Below, one piece after another: positions 1 through 12,254 of a stretch of DNA of 64,000 nucleotides. Both the position numbers and the translations under genes were made by a program. The stretch comes from Allodiplogaster sudhausi (Eukaryota > Nematoda > Chromadorea > Rhabditida > Diplogasteridae): NCBI GenBank assembly GCA_945643635.1, contig CALZFC010000143.1, positions 194,001-258,000 of the forward strand, given 5' to 3'. Position 1 is the stretch's first letter. The number at the start of each line of letters is the position of its first letter. The notes below the pieces were generated by a model, which was not told the DNA's origin, ran no database searches, and saw only the letters and a program-made list of their open reading frames with translations.

Positions 1-467
1 CGTTCAAGGCGACCCATTTTCGAAAATATCACGACACCATTTTTTGAATTTATTTAACTTAATCTTTCGATCTCACGATGAGTCATGAGAAAATCGCCTC
101 ATTTCCAAAATATATTTAAACACTGGTGTGCAACGAAAAGCATTCAATTTCCCAAATTCTATCTCATTCGTGGAAGAAGATAAAGATTACTAAGTCTTCC
201 TTAATACTACTATAATTTTCATTCTCAGAATTCGCCAATATCCATGCAATCGAATATGTTTGTCTGAAAAGACTGGAACACAAACTAGCACAGCTCGAAC
301 TGGCCAGCATCTGAATTTCATAATTGGGCGGCTGCTGATTCTGTTTGAGATTTCCCGCTCTTGTATAGCCGACTTCAAAGGCTCTCATTGTTATCTTCTC
401 TTTTTTTGTTCGAATGCAAGAAATAATTATTTAAAATGAACTTTATTCCTAGCAAAAGCACAGAATT
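1..467. other. No gene recognised
   Basis: AT-rich sequence at the window edge. Short open frames on the minus strand (about 60-75 codons near 164-388) show no family signature, no clear splice signals and no GC-rich third positions like the true exons nearby. It lies 3' of the minus-strand gene that ends at 468. Confidence 0.4.
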
Positions 468-1720
468 CTAGGGAGCGAAAACGCGAGCGGCAATCTCGTG
501 GCAGAAGGCGGACTTCTCATCTTTTTCACTCATTCTCTTCTCCTCCTCCACGGCTGCAGTTGCGGAGATGACTTTGTTCCTCATGTCGATAGCCGTCTTG
601 AGACCCTCCGCGACCTTTCTCTAAACGAGTTTAGTGTTTTGGTAAACATATATGCCAACTTTAATTGTCTGTTTACTTGAAATACATTGAATAGCACGCC
701 ATAAAAGACGCAAAAACAACAAAAGTAACCTGAGTTTCTGGCGGAAGTCTCTCGGTGAACCTTTGAACAGCGAGAATGACCTCGTTGTACGTAGAGATCG
801 GCCCATCGATGACCTTGAAGAGAAGATTCGCCAGTTCGGCACGCAGCTCGACTCTCTGCGCAGCCTGTTCAACGTGAGATTGCTACTAAACTTATTACAA
901 AATAGATTTGACAGCCTTAAATATCAAGGCAAATCTATTATAATTCATGCTAATTGACAACTCTCGCTGACCATCTCGCACGGCAGCAGCTGTAAGAAGA
1001 TTTCCTTGGCAGGGATGAAGTGGCGAGTGGGCGGAGGCTTCTTCTCATTCGTGCCATTCTTCTTAAAGAAAGGCAAACGGGTTACTAGAACTCAAACATT
1101 AATTATACGTGACCGAATAGAGATAAAGAATAAGGATAATTAAATATTAAAAAAAAAACATTTAAAAAATTGATATCAAAATAAGTAAGCCAATGAGTCA
1201 GCTCGCCTGGTTGTCCTTTCTCTTGCCGAATATTTCCTTCGCAATCTCGTCGTACTATTCAGGGATAAGCTGAAATATCATGCAATAATTTCCTACGATT
1301 TTTACCCAGACAATTCTTTCTGCTCCAAAATTGAAGAAAGACCACTAATCACTCAAAAATTATTTTCAATAAAACACAGTATCAAAATATGCAAACCTTC
1401 GCGAAATCGTGTGTAATCTCGGCCAAGAGATCTCCTTTCGGATTGTTTGCCGAGCTCACGGAATCTCCAAGAATAGACGCCGCTTGATCATGCAGGGCTT
1501 CGAATCGACTCAATTCCGTAAAGTCATATTTCATTAAGCCGCGTAAATAGTCGTCCCAGGCTGCCTGGAAAAAATTAATAGTATTCCTTAAAGACATTAA
1601 TCTCAATCTCCATCCTTGTTTCCATTGCTTTCCGGGGAATTCAAATGGTATCCTTTTTTCAAGCTCTCCGCGTCGTCTATTTGGCTTTCGGCCCAAGTAG
1701 TAGTAATGCCGATTCACGCT
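468..1720 (-). CDS. Unrecognised helical protein, 3' exons
   Basis: Several minus-strand segments read as charged, helix-forming protein and are separated by AT-rich introns. In transcription order they are about 1720-1645; about 1575-1395 (begins QAAWDDYLRGLMKYDF); about 1254-1207 (YDEIAKEIFGKRKDNQ, acceptor AATAG); about 1070-970 (contains RHFIPAKEIFLQLLP); about 880-735 (EQAAQRVELRAELANL); and a last exon about 620-468 ending in RVFAP and a TAG stop. Third positions are GC-rich in these blocks and AT-rich between them. The alternating hydrophobic pattern suggests a helical bundle or coiled coil, possibly of BAR type, but I do not recognise the family. It may be the 3' half of one gene with the exons at 2.2-3.7 kb. 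Exon borders are approximate and the start is not located. Confidence 0.5.
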
Positions 1721-1897
1721 ACCGCCTGTTATAATAGGAACTCGAATAGAAATACAGAAATCACGAAGAGCACTAAGAATTCTCGATTTTTTCGTCGTGT
1801 TTGTTGGAGAATTCTTAGAGCTGTTTGTGATTTCTCAACTTTTATTCGAGTTTGTCTTCTAGCAGACGTACCACCCGAGCCGAAAGCCAAATAGACG
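1672..1897. repeat. Imperfect foldback (inverted repeat), about 225 bp
   Basis: The outer arms match: GTCTATTTGGCTTTCGGC near 1674-1692 is the reverse complement of sequence at about 1879-1897. The inner arms also match: AACTCGAATAG...CACTAAGAATTCTC at 1740-1786 pairs with GAGAATTCTTAGAG...TATTCGAGTT at about 1808-1855. The apical loop is about 20 nt. The structure could be a foldback or MITE-type element or a hairpin transcript source. The outer left arm overlaps the apparent coding block of the neighbouring gene. Confidence 0.6.
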
Positions 1898-2229
1898 GAA
1901 CTCACATATATTCGTGCGGAGAGCGAGAAGACAATATCTCTTCTGATACCCTCAAAACCAGAGAAACAAGGGATAATCTGCATTTATTAGACCTTGAAAA
2001 AGTCACGAAAAATTTGCCAGTATTAATTGCACTATTTGCAATTCAGCGAATTTTTTTTACTCTCAGTATTCGGGGTGAAAATGTGCAAACTTATGCGAAA
2101 TATGTAAGTCACTTTGGAACCAAAAGAACACTAAGGTGTCCAAAATTGGGACCCTGAGAAGGCATTTGGAATGGCCAAGGATTTGAGCAACTTTTGTGAT
2201 GGTCTCTAGGTGCGACGAGCACTCCAAAA

Positions 2230-3715
2230 GTCACTGATCTCTTGTAAGTCTCCGGATTTGACGTATACAGGAAACCTTGAGAGCGGGCAGCTTCCTCTTC
2301 GCGCGGCCACTTGGCAAAGCACGGTCGGCAACTTCGATAGCAAACTTCATCGCTTTCAACATTGCGCGCTGCTCGAAGCCATTATCTCGCACATGTTTCT
2401 GCAACGTTTGTATAATAATTATCCAAAGAGGTTTACATAAACGGATCCATTTATTTTTAAATATGCTTTCTGGAACGCTTGAAATTAAGTCGAAAAATGG
2501 AGAATGCATTTGCATCATTGAGTTCACAAGACGCATTAATCATAGAGAATGTGAGAGAGCGAGAGCGAGAGAGAAAAAGATAGAGAGAGAGACAGAGAGC
2601 GGGAGAGAGAGCAGAAGGAAAAGTGACAGACTTTGCCTTCCGCCACATCCCTTCCGATCTTCTCGAGTTGGCTGACACACCCTTCCTTTTCGCGCAGAGG
2701 AATCGACTCATGAGATGGAGGCGGCTGAAATTAATTATATTTTGTACTTTATTTAAATAAATAATGAAAAAGCTCAGTGGAAAATACCATCATTGAAAAT
2801 CTTTCGTCAACAACATTAGTTTGTCATAATATGCAAGCGTTGTTTCTTTTAAATAACTTCCAATGTAAGCTCTCAAGACTTACTTCCAAGAGAAAAATTT
2901 TTCGAACAATCTGTTTGAAAAGAATCTCTGCCCGCTTTGCGATTGCACCGAGGAGGCGATTTCCTTTCGAATCGCGCTCCCAGAACAGTTTCGCCAGTTT
3001 CTCCGAGCACTCCTAAAGTTGGAGAAGAAGATTTTTCTTCCAACGAGATTAATACCCGCCACCCTCATTGTTGACTCCCATTCATTCAACCAATGATGGT
3101 GTTCACAACACAGAAGCACCACATTTGGATAATCATAACAAAAACTTCTCTCACGAAGTTATAGCACTGTCTCGATCACATGTCTAGCTTTTACAAATGT
3201 AACTATTCTATTCGCACTAGCAATGAGCATGTCATAAGTTCTTAAAATATAGTAAAAATTGCGGAGGAACCTTGGCAGTCGTCAAGTCCTTCAAGGCGCG
3301 TCTCTTTGGCCGCTGCTTGAGGACAACCTCGAGGGCCTCCTGGACCGCAGTTAGATTCGCTTCTTGTTTCACACGTAACCCGCGCGCCACCGCCTGCAGA
3401 TATAAGCAAAATATTAGTAAAATTCATTGATACATATGTTCATATAATGTAAATAACTACCACAACGAGAATTTTTTTAACCCTTTTTTGTTATTTCCAA
3501 ATGTTAAATGAATAATAAAAACTGACGACTGATCTAGAAGCGCTCTTGAAAATCTCCTCTAGAAGATTGTAATCGTCAACCATCCTTTGAAGATGGAGAT
3601 CGAAGGGAAAGAGCAGAAGAGACTGGAGTGGATGAGAGTTGCGCAAAAAACCACCTGCGACGATGAGGAGAAGCGAAAATGATAAGTCACTTTGTTCACT
3701 GCGGACCTGAAAAAC
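2230..3715 (-). CDS. Unrecognised helical protein, 5' exons or separate gene
   Basis: Minus-strand exon-like blocks: about 3708-3525 (contains LQRMVDDYNLLEEIFKSAS); about 3393-3265 (QAVARGLRVKQEANLTAVQE then a basic stretch); about 3020-2885 (ECSEKLAKLFWERDSKGN, later AEILFKQIVRKIFLLE); about 2710-2630 (contains EKEGCVSQLEKIGRDVAEGK); and about 2405-2275 (QKHVRDNGFEQRAMLKAMKF). The blocks are Lys/Glu/Leu-rich and predicted helical. Composition and spacing match the blocks at 0.47-1.7 kb, so both sets may be one gene, but no continuous reading has been proven. No domain is recognised. A GA microsatellite lies in the intron at about 2555-2615. Confidence 0.45.
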
Positions 3716-3744
3716 ATAATTTCGTAGTTCCAGAATATTCACGT

Positions 3745-5390
3745 TAAGCTAGCAAATTTTGCATAGTGCATTAAATATTTTTTTTATTGAAGAACTCGGC
3801 TATGCCTTGTATGAGAAGTCAACTAATTCAGGAAGAAATTTTTTTCTAGAAATCAACACACCTGATTACTTGCATCCTTCCCCAAATTTTATTGCGATGT
3901 TATGTGTGGTTTTTGTAACCACACTTTTTTTTATTCTAGTCTCTAACAATTCCTAAAAGTAGGACGACGAATTATTGGAAGTTTGCATGCATTCGACTTC
4001 TTTTGTCAATGCTAGAACAGTTAATCGTCCTCACTCCCGTTCCAACTACTCTCTTTTTGCTTCTTCATTTTTAAAATATATTTATAAAATTGTCCCCACA
4101 ATCTGTCGAAAACAGAGCACAATGGCAGAATGGCAGGCAGAGAGCAGAAGAACACGAGCCATCGTGCGAATGCGGAAAGGCAAGGCAATCACAGAAAGCC
4201 AATAAGCAGAGAGTGAAAGAAAATGTAAAGAGAGAAACGGAAAGGGAAGTGATAGTGAGAGATAGAAAGATAGCGAGACAGACAGATTGAGAGAGAAAGA
4301 GAGAAAGAGAGAGAGCGAGCGAGAGAGAGAGGGAGAGAGAGAGAGGGAGAGAGAGAAGCAGGACCTGCCCCTCTATGCCGTGATTCACACAAACATTGAT
4401 TGCAAGCAAGCAGGAGATTACTCGCATTTCTCTCATCTTTACACAAGACGAGGAGCCAACTTTTCCTTGACCATTTTTGAATAAATAAATCTTAGTACTA
4501 TTTAGCAAAATACTATTATGACATGGTTATTTCACTAAATTTCTATTTTCAGTTCGCTCATATAAATCGACTTCTTCACGTCCAACAGCATACATCTGCT
4601 GATTCAGTTCGAGCTTCGAATGTGCTTGCGAAATCAAATTGCCAACCGAATCAGAGGTTAGTAATGCCGGTCGTTTTGGCAAGAGTTGCTAAAGTTCATG
4701 AACAAAAATGAATTGTTGGCATCATTTTTTTTTTGCTAAATCTCTTTCTCCTATTAATTTCAGCCGTGAGCTATGGCTTTTGCCTCAGATCCCGGGATTA
4801 TAAATTTCTTGGATTCGCAAATATATACACATAACAGTGGTCCTTGTCAGAAGGGTTGAAAATCTTCTTCTCGTTGTGGATTCTCGAGGCAATCCCCTTT
4901 ATGTAAGTTTGTTTTTTAATATTTGTAATTGTATATTTTTATAAACAAATTTTACGCCTTTTTTCAACCTCACGAATGTCACCACAATTATACGATAATG
5001 TTTTCAGGCTGGAAGCCGCGAATAAGCCTCGCAATTGTTGTATTTACGGACGGATCCGTTAAAAGAAGAAAATGTTTTTACATGAAAGTATTAAAAATTT
5101 ATTTTTCTTTTTGAATAAAAAAAAAATATTGTCTCCAATAGCTCTTGTTGTATCGTTCAATTACCCGAGCTTGAAATGGAAGAATAAAGCATAATTAGCG
5201 GAAAAGGCTCAATCGAAATCTAAATGCTCAACGTGATCGACGCACTGCTGTCAAGCGTACTTGGTGTTGTTGTCATGAGAACGATGTATCATTATTTAGA
5301 TCAGGCATTCAGACCTAAGATTAAGGGATCACATCGATATGATGGAATGGAAGAGAGCTCTGAAAGACTCCCCGCAGCAGATGACAATTG
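3745..5390. other. Mostly non-coding, GA microsatellite, possible relic exons
   Basis: It holds a GA-rich microsatellite at about 4250-4360, which explains Ser/Leu- or Arg/Glu-rich open frames there. Three plus-strand stretches follow splice-like acceptors (TTTTCAG at about 4551, TTTCAG at about 4763, TTTTCAG at about 5008), but each is interrupted in most frames and shows no recognisable domain. They look like a decayed gene at best. Confidence 0.35.
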
Positions 5391-5394
5391 TTTC

Positions 5395-6275
5395 GAGAGA
5401 GAGAGGGAGAGAGAGAGAGAAGGAATATGAGCAAGAGAGAACGTAAGAAAGACGACGAGAGGAATGAGTGGCCGCATCTTCTCCTCTATGATGCCTCAAT
5501 GCGTCATGACGCCGTGGCTCTTGGTGGACTCTTCGCTCGTCTATAGCTGTTCTACAGATATACTACTAACAGCAGCATACATCTCTGCCATATGTCGAAT
5601 CTACGGATATGCCTAAAGAAGCTGGTCAAATGGAAATATCCTCAACAAATTCTTTACCAATATCCACGGGCATACCTACTTCTCTCTTGTATCTTCATAC
5701 TTTGCTCTCATTGAATAATTACTCTCATAATTCGTTGGGCATTCCTGAGTTAACAAATCGGGTTTCTTTCTTTTCGGGAATGTCGCCGAATACGTCAAGT
5801 CTAATGCAAGCAAACAAAGGCATTCTCATTTCTCCTTCGAGAGGAAGAAGGCAATCAATGAAGCATGCTCGTCTTTATGACTTTCTTACTGACCTTTTAA
5901 CATGAACGACACCTCGACTAGGCATAAGATGATAATACATAAAAGGCATGAAGCAAGACTGCCCGCAGATGATCGTTGACTCGAGAGAGCGAGAGAGAGA
6001 GAGAGAGAGAAATTGAGGGAGAGCGAGAGACAGAGAGCATATGAATAAGAGAGTGCACATGCAACGTAAGAGTATTAGAGAAATAGTATGAGACTCGAGG
6101 AGACGGGAAGACGACGAGAGGAATGAGTGGGCGCATCTTCTCCTCTTTGATGCCTCCTGCTCAATGCGTCATGACACCGTGGTTCTTCGCGAACGCATCG
6201 CTCGTATATAGTGATTATACAGATTTACTATTACTGGCAGCATACATCTGCCATGTGTCGAATCTACGGTCATCC
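5395..6275. repeat. Degenerate direct duplication (5.40-5.62 and 5.98-6.28 kb)
   Basis: Two segments share the same order of motifs: a GA microsatellite, then GAATGAGTGG, then CGCATCTTCTCCTCT, then ATGCGTCATGAC, then a stretch ending in ATGTCGAATCTACGG. Copy 1 is about 5395-5618 and copy 2 about 5980-6275, with small indels between them. No open frame is conserved between the copies, so this looks like non-coding duplication rather than paralogous exons. Confidence 0.65.
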
Positions 6276-6279
6276 CAAA

Positions 6280-7680
6280 GATATGTCAGTTTGTTGAAGT
6301 CTTTGTAAGTCCGAAAAGAGGCATTTCTTCTTCATTTTAGAAAGAATTCTACTTATGTGCCTAATGGTAATTTTAATGCTGCAAAATATTTTTTCTAAAA
6401 AAAAAACATATTTCTTGTTTCCCTTCGACTAGCTCAATCTTTGGGCCTAACGAGATCGCCGGACACTACTAAAAGCTGAGTACACTTGTATTTCAACAGG
6501 TGGAACATCATTCTACCACAGCATTCTTCACTTCTTTGTATATGTGTTATCTTTCTCTCTTTTTTCAGTTTACACGACTGAAAAAAAGAGAGAAAGATGG
6601 GTACCCTCCATTAAAATTTGGTTATCAAAATCCGACACTTTCCCAAAGGGCATTGCCACCTTGGCCATTACAGAGAGGCTCTCTTAAGCCGAGTTTGTAT
6701 AATATTGATATAAAATTCAAATCTTTCAAAAACCGTCATATTTTAATTTAATATTTTAAGTCATGATATGCACATATTTATTCCCATTGTCAATGAATAA
6801 CCTCTGATAAATTCATAATTGTCGGATTGTTCTAATGAAATTATTTGCTGGATAATACGTGATGACGACGTTTTAAACATTCATAATATAAGTTCCAGAA
6901 AGACATCAAATCGAACGCTATTGATTTGATTCTCAAACCCCCGATTCGAAGCAGATTAAGCTTGTTTTGCTCCATTTTACCATTAGTAAAATGTTTTATC
7001 GAAGATACCTAATTGGGAGGGGGGCAAAATTGTTTCCAAGCGTGTGCTTGAAGGAGACGATGGAAATATTGCTTTGCCAAGACTAGGGAGATATTGCAAC
7101 GTTGGAGAAATTAACAAACATAGCATGTGATTGAAGGAGACAAAGGATAATCAGAGAAACAAGGTTGCAAATTTTAATGCAAACATGACGACCAATATAT
7201 ATTTTAAGATGAAAGCCGACCGAGTTTCAGTCAGAATTTTGGTGAAAATGTTTCAAAAAGGAGAAGTGTCTCATAGGTGCACGAAACAACATCAAAATTT
7301 GCTAAATAAATAAATTACAACGTGGTTTCTAGGAATATTAAGTTGTTACCCGAATTAGTAGCTGTGATAACCACTAAACTTTGAAATTAGTGCTATGAAA
7401 CTTCACTTTCAATGTATATTCCACAAAGATTTCAAACTTTTCATGGTAAAACGGTTCTTGAATATAAAAAAAAACTAGAATAACCTTCCGACACCTATTT
7501 ATAATTTTACAATCTGAAAATGTACAATGATATCCCTTAAATGGGAAGGAAAGTTGACACAAAAAATTACCAATTGAGATATAAATGTAATTTCTATAAT
7601 AACATCTGTTTCTACTATAAATCATCTCACTCCTTCTTCATTCTTTTAATCGGTCATTTTCCTTTTTTTATTTTCATTTT
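6280..7680. other. No gene recognised; one strong short hairpin
   Basis: AT-rich sequence without convincing coding blocks. The one clear structure is a near-perfect hairpin at 6549-6598: arms ATCTTTCTCTC(T)nCAGT and the complementary ACTGAAAAAAAGAGAGAAAGAT flank a 7-nt loop TTACACG, with a one-base bulge. Confidence 0.4.
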
Positions 7681-7839
7681 ATTTTGCAGACTTCAATTCA
7701 TTCTGATGCGATAACAACATTCCTTTGGGTGCCAACGGGCATTTTATTCGAACACAAAGACAGGGGTTGGTTGGGGAAAAGGAAAGGGAGCATGGAAAGA
7801 AAGGGAAGGAAAGGAAGCATGGGAAGGAGGGCGAGAAGT

Positions 7840-10800
7840 CTACGCGGCCTGCTTGCGGGCCTCCTTCGCGGCCTTTTTCTTCGCTGCCTTTTCGATCTTC
7901 TCCTTGAGTTGGGCGTCCCTGAAATACATACATGAATATCTTAGTGTTAACCCCCTCCGCTAAGCCTTAACCTTACAAAGGAAAGCTTTTACAGATGTTC
8001 TCACAACTTTTGGATGGTCAAGCAAAAACATTCGTAAACTGTTCGTCTATTCTTGGCAAGAACGCACACGATGGCCGCGTTGCACTTCACGCCGAAGAGC
8101 TTGACGCCGTCGACCTCCTGGCGGGGAAGGAGCGAGAGCTGAACGAGCGTGGCTCCAGCGATGTACATGGCGAACGCGAGCTGCTGTAAAGCGAGACGAG
8201 GTTAAGGTCAAGCTCAGGGTAATTTAAGGTCAAGCTCAGGGTATGTTAAGGTCAAGTTCAGAGTAGGTTAAGGTTAAGGTGAAGATGAAGGTCAGGGTAG
8301 GTTTAAGGCCATTGTAAAACAGGATTAAGATAAGACGAGATCCCCTTACGCTCGGTGCCTGAATGGCGTTGTAGCGGTGGAGGCGGACGGACTTGGCGAT
8401 CCCCTGGACCTCCTCAGTGGTGAGCTTCTTGCTGCCGTTGTACTCAAAGGCCCGCTTCAGCATGATCTGAATGAGAAGGCGTGATGCGAGGTAGACGTAG
8501 CCTTTTACTAATGGACGGGTGGGCGGAGTCTAACCAGGCTGACGAGAAAGGCGCCAGTGCGCCCGATTCCTCCGCGGCAGTGCACAAGAGTGCACTTGCC
8601 ATCGAGCGTCGCCTGCTTGAAGACCCGCTCGGTGAAATCCTGAACGGTGAGTGTAAGAATCTGGTGCGGACGGGTGTGCGGAGCCAAAACATCTACTTAC
8701 GATGATGTCCCCGCGCTCGGTCGGCAGGCTGTGGTCCTGCCAGTCGAAGTAATGGAAGTGCTCGATGATGTGGGTGCCCGACTTGCCGGTCTCGTCGTTC
8801 TTCACCTCAACTTCCAGTCGGCGGCGCATGAACGACGGCTGAAAATTGAAAGAAAATAGTTATAATCTGAGAGCGTGGTATTTGGGGATCGAAAATGGGT
8901 CTGTCTACCCAATAGGGAAGAGGTGGGGGGTCTTAGACCTTCGTCTCCACGTCGACGACACGAACGCTGATGTCCGTATTGCCGATCGTCCCCTTGCTGA
9001 AGCTCGAAGTGGTCGTGGCGGGCGGCAGGTATTCGGCCATCTGCAAAAGTAGATCTGAACCTATCAATGCCTTGTTTTAGCTATCGCCAATGTAAGATAA
9101 GAGAGGTTAGATGTGAAATACAGCACTCCTTTAACTTAAGGACTACTAAGAATACTTACTACCTAAGGACTAAGTACTACGAATATTTGGCAAAGGCCAA
9201 GCGACTGACGGTCTTTCCTCCTTCGATCGTCTTCTCATTCCGGCGTGGAAGAAGTACGGCAGCTCATCCGGGTCCGGGCACTGAACATTTATTATTAACA
9301 AGCTATCCATTTCCTAATAGTGATCGATAACCGAAATGATTATGACTTCTCTCAAATCTCTCGACAAAGCCAATCACAGATTAGATTATCGATTGTTTTC
9401 TATTCATAAATCGATTCATTTACCATGGACGCGATCAGGGTCTTCTTGTCATTGATGAAGTTGCAGTGCATCTTCTTGCCGTCTGCAAACTTCGGGTCGA
9501 ACATGGTAGCCGCGACGAGTCGAATGTTGACGCTGCAATGACAGAATTGTATTATTATTTTATTTATTATATACATATTTTTCATTAATAATTGTATCTG
9601 AAAATTTAAATCGTAAAATTTTTCAGAAAAGAAATTATTAACAAAAAAACTAACATATGGATAACGTCCTTCTCATGCACATCCGATGGAAGCAGTTCGT
9701 TATCAGGAACGTTTCCCTTGAATTCAAATTCCATTTTCATCTTTCACAAATTGCTGCATTTATTGCTTTACGTATTTTGCACAACATTTTACTCTTATTC
9801 GTGGCAGCATTACCTTATTCTCCTTTTCGATGGTTTTGTACCAGTCCTTCATGACTTCGGCGGGAGCAATGTCGGAGAACGATTCGATGGCCTCTGAATC
9901 GCATTATTGTTCACTTCTTTAAAATGTTAATCTTCTTACTAATCTTCTGTGCCCTCCATTAACAATATAATATAAGTTGAAGACTACGAGCTTTGCGCAA
10001 TCGTGCGGACAATGACGTCCTGCTCTCTCCACCATCGTCCACTGTGATGACGATTGCCTTGATCTTGCTGCGTCTCCAATATACGATCCCGACAACTGAA
10101 AACCGAGAATAATAATCGAATTGACTCATTATCGATTATGTCTAATCGAATATTGGCTTATCACTGATTAAATGTCTATCGATCGCTTTCCTAAACAAAC
10201 CGATGGTTATAGAAACGAGAAGAAGAGCGAGGAGGACACCGCCAATGATGTAATAAATCTTCTTCCTGCCACTTTCGTCTTTCGCTTTCTGAAATTCACA
10301 ATTTGTATTTCATCAGCTTATTCGATCTTCACGATTCCACTGACTTGAATCTCATTCTTGCTCTTTTCCTCTCTTTCTTTTTCATTTTTCTTCTCTGCGA
10401 CGTCTTTTTCATCTGCAAGCATCTACGCGCTTTCCTCAGCCCACCCCTTCTCGCGACCAGACTCCTGTGGAGTCGTGGAGTGCGCCGCTTCGTACATCTT
10501 CACTGCGATCTCCGTGAGGTTGTCCTGAAAAAAACACTTACATTTGCAATAAAATATATAGTGATAAATTAGAATACCATACTGATAATAACTGCCCAAA
10601 TACCAATAATAATAACTGTACAAATACCACAGTGAAACTGTCGCGAGCGCAGTCTGCTTGGATCCGGCTGTCGCAGACGCACGTGTACCTGAAAGAAGAT
10701 TGCTCTTAAATATTATGTTTTGAATGCCAACATGAAATGACGGAAGTGAAAAGTTCTTCGCAGGACAAGCTTATTAGAATGATCAAACGAAAAGGCTCAT

Positions 10801-11830
10801 GACGGACAGCGTATCGACGGGAGTATCCAGTTTGCAGCCATGCTTCTCGACCGATACGCACTTAGCAAGAGGGATGGGCGGAGTTTTTTCGTCCCCGTTG
10901 CCCGTCGTTGGATTCACAGTGACCATTAGCACGCAATACGGGGTTGCAAGTGTGCATTTCTGCTCCTTGCGATAGTAATCCTTGCAGAACTTGGGAGCTG
11001 CCTGAAGTGAATTTGTTTTAATCTCGATCCGATCATATTAATGTCTTTATTTTACTTAACATTTGTGTACAAAAACTTGCCCACAATTATAATAAAAGGG
11101 CAAAATAAAAATACTCAGATACCTTGCGACAGCCGTTCTCTTTAACGTCTTCTGGCAGCTGTTCCACACAGCCAAGGCCGTCGAGGCAGTAGTGCTGAAA
11201 GCAGGATGATTGAGAAGGGAATAGGTTTGCCGATCATGGTCATTTCTTCTAAAAGTGCAAAATCGCTTCAGGAAACGGGAATGAGTGCTGACGTTCGGAT
11301 CGGGCGTGGTCGTGGGCGGAGGAGTCGTGGAATGCTCCACTTTGTAGATCCCAACTGCGATAGCCGTGAGGTTCTTCTGGAAAATAGATTACAGTAAGAA
11401 ATGTAGTAAATAGTCATAAATACAAAATTTATCATAATAATAATAACTGTCCAATACCTTAATAAGACGCTCTTCAGTGCAGATGTCATTGATCCGGCTG
11501 TCGCAGTGGCAGTCGTACATGAATAAATCATCTTAACATCTTATCTTATTCGCTAAAATATTATTTGGAAAATGTTTGTCCTTCTGTCATAAAAATCGAA
11601 TCACAATTGAAAAATGAAACGCTCACGCTGGATAGATTTCAGTGTATGCCAAAGACCGTTTGCAGCAGTAGCCCGTTGCCTTCTGACATCCCAGATACTT
11701 GTAGTACTTCACTTTCGGGTCAAAGATGTTTTTCACTCCCAGCTCAATTGTGGCGGCGCAGAATGGATGAGTTTCGTTGCAATTGACGGGATCATCTTTA
11801 TTGTCCACAACACACGAGCCAAGGGGTCCC
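7840..11830 (-). CDS. Receptor-type protein tyrosine phosphatase with Cys-rich ectodomain
   Basis: Multi-exon minus-strand gene. The ectodomain exons at 11830-11627, about 11518-11458, 11386-11286, 11195-11125, 11002-10790, 10690-10632 and 10526-10400 hold two diverged repeats of a Cys-rich module. Each repeat includes a CxCDSRI core (YDCHCDSRIND and YTCVCDSRIQAD) followed by an NLT-x-IAV stretch and a Thr/Pro stalk, as in nematode ET-type modules. A transmembrane exon follows at about 10288-10193 (IIGGVLLALLLVSITI). The cytoplasmic exons give the phosphatase: a juxtamembrane part (EAIESFSDIAPAEV), LIASM at 9424, YLPPATTT at 9035-8940, WQDHSLP (WPD loop, Asp present) near 8740, and the P-loop HCRGGIGRTG (C-x5-R intact) near 8580-8550. 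The C-terminal exons at about 8469-8350, 8185-8015 and 7921-7840 end in a Lys/Ala tail with a TAG stop. The family dephosphorylates phosphotyrosine at the inner plasma membrane. Oddities: the KNRY and TQGP motifs are replaced, one exon near 9.2 kb is hard to read, an in-frame TAG follows the stalk at about 10430, and one splice acceptor (11519) is mutated. Confidence 0.75.
8203..8312. repeat. Intronic tandem repeat, about 23-bp unit
   Basis: Four to five imperfect units of the form AGGTTAAGGTCAAGCTCAGGGT with drifting spacing lie in an intron of the phosphatase gene between the exons at 8.0-8.2 and 8.35-8.47 kb. Confidence 0.75.
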
Positions 11831-12252
11831 TGTAAAAGAAGACGTAAAAAGCACTCAGCAAAAAATTCCATTGAATTCCGTCAGCTCAGTCCATATTTCT
11901 TGACGATTAGGGATGGAACTTCATATTCTTGCACGAGGGTTTAAAAAGCTTCTTTCATTTCAGCATCGGAAAATGAACTGAGGGCTCATTATATTCCTGT
12001 GTGGCCTACAATTAGTACTGCGCCCAATAGATTGATGGGTCAATCTTTAAAATTCATTTTCGCCTAATATCTTTCCAAGTCCCGGTCGCGCGCGAGCAAA
12101 CAATTCTTCCTGCTTCATAAAAGTTTAAATTTATGCTTTTATAGAAAATCTTTAAACTAACAGGGATCTTGAAAAGGAAAGAACCATGTCACCCCATTCC
12201 ATGGCTTGTCAACATATTTCCTTTTATCAACCTTACATTTCTGCATAGTTAC
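11394..12252. repeat. Inverted duplication, arm 1 (partner 19352-20210)
   Basis: The sequence is the reverse complement of 19352-20210 over about 855 bp, with scattered substitutions and small indels (roughly 5-8% by eye). It covers two ectodomain exons of the phosphatase and upstream flanking DNA. Shared blocks include ATAAAAGTTTAAATTTATGC and the GCGCGCGAGCAAACAATTC stretch. The inner 7.1 kb holds the minisatellite and LINE. Confidence 0.85.
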
Positions 12253-12254
12253 TT

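Noticed and set aside
8209..8330. Telomere-like TTAAGG repeats
   Set aside because: The unit is about 23 bp (AGGTTAAGGTCAAGCTCAGGG), not a 6-bp TTAGGC telomere array, and it is intronic.
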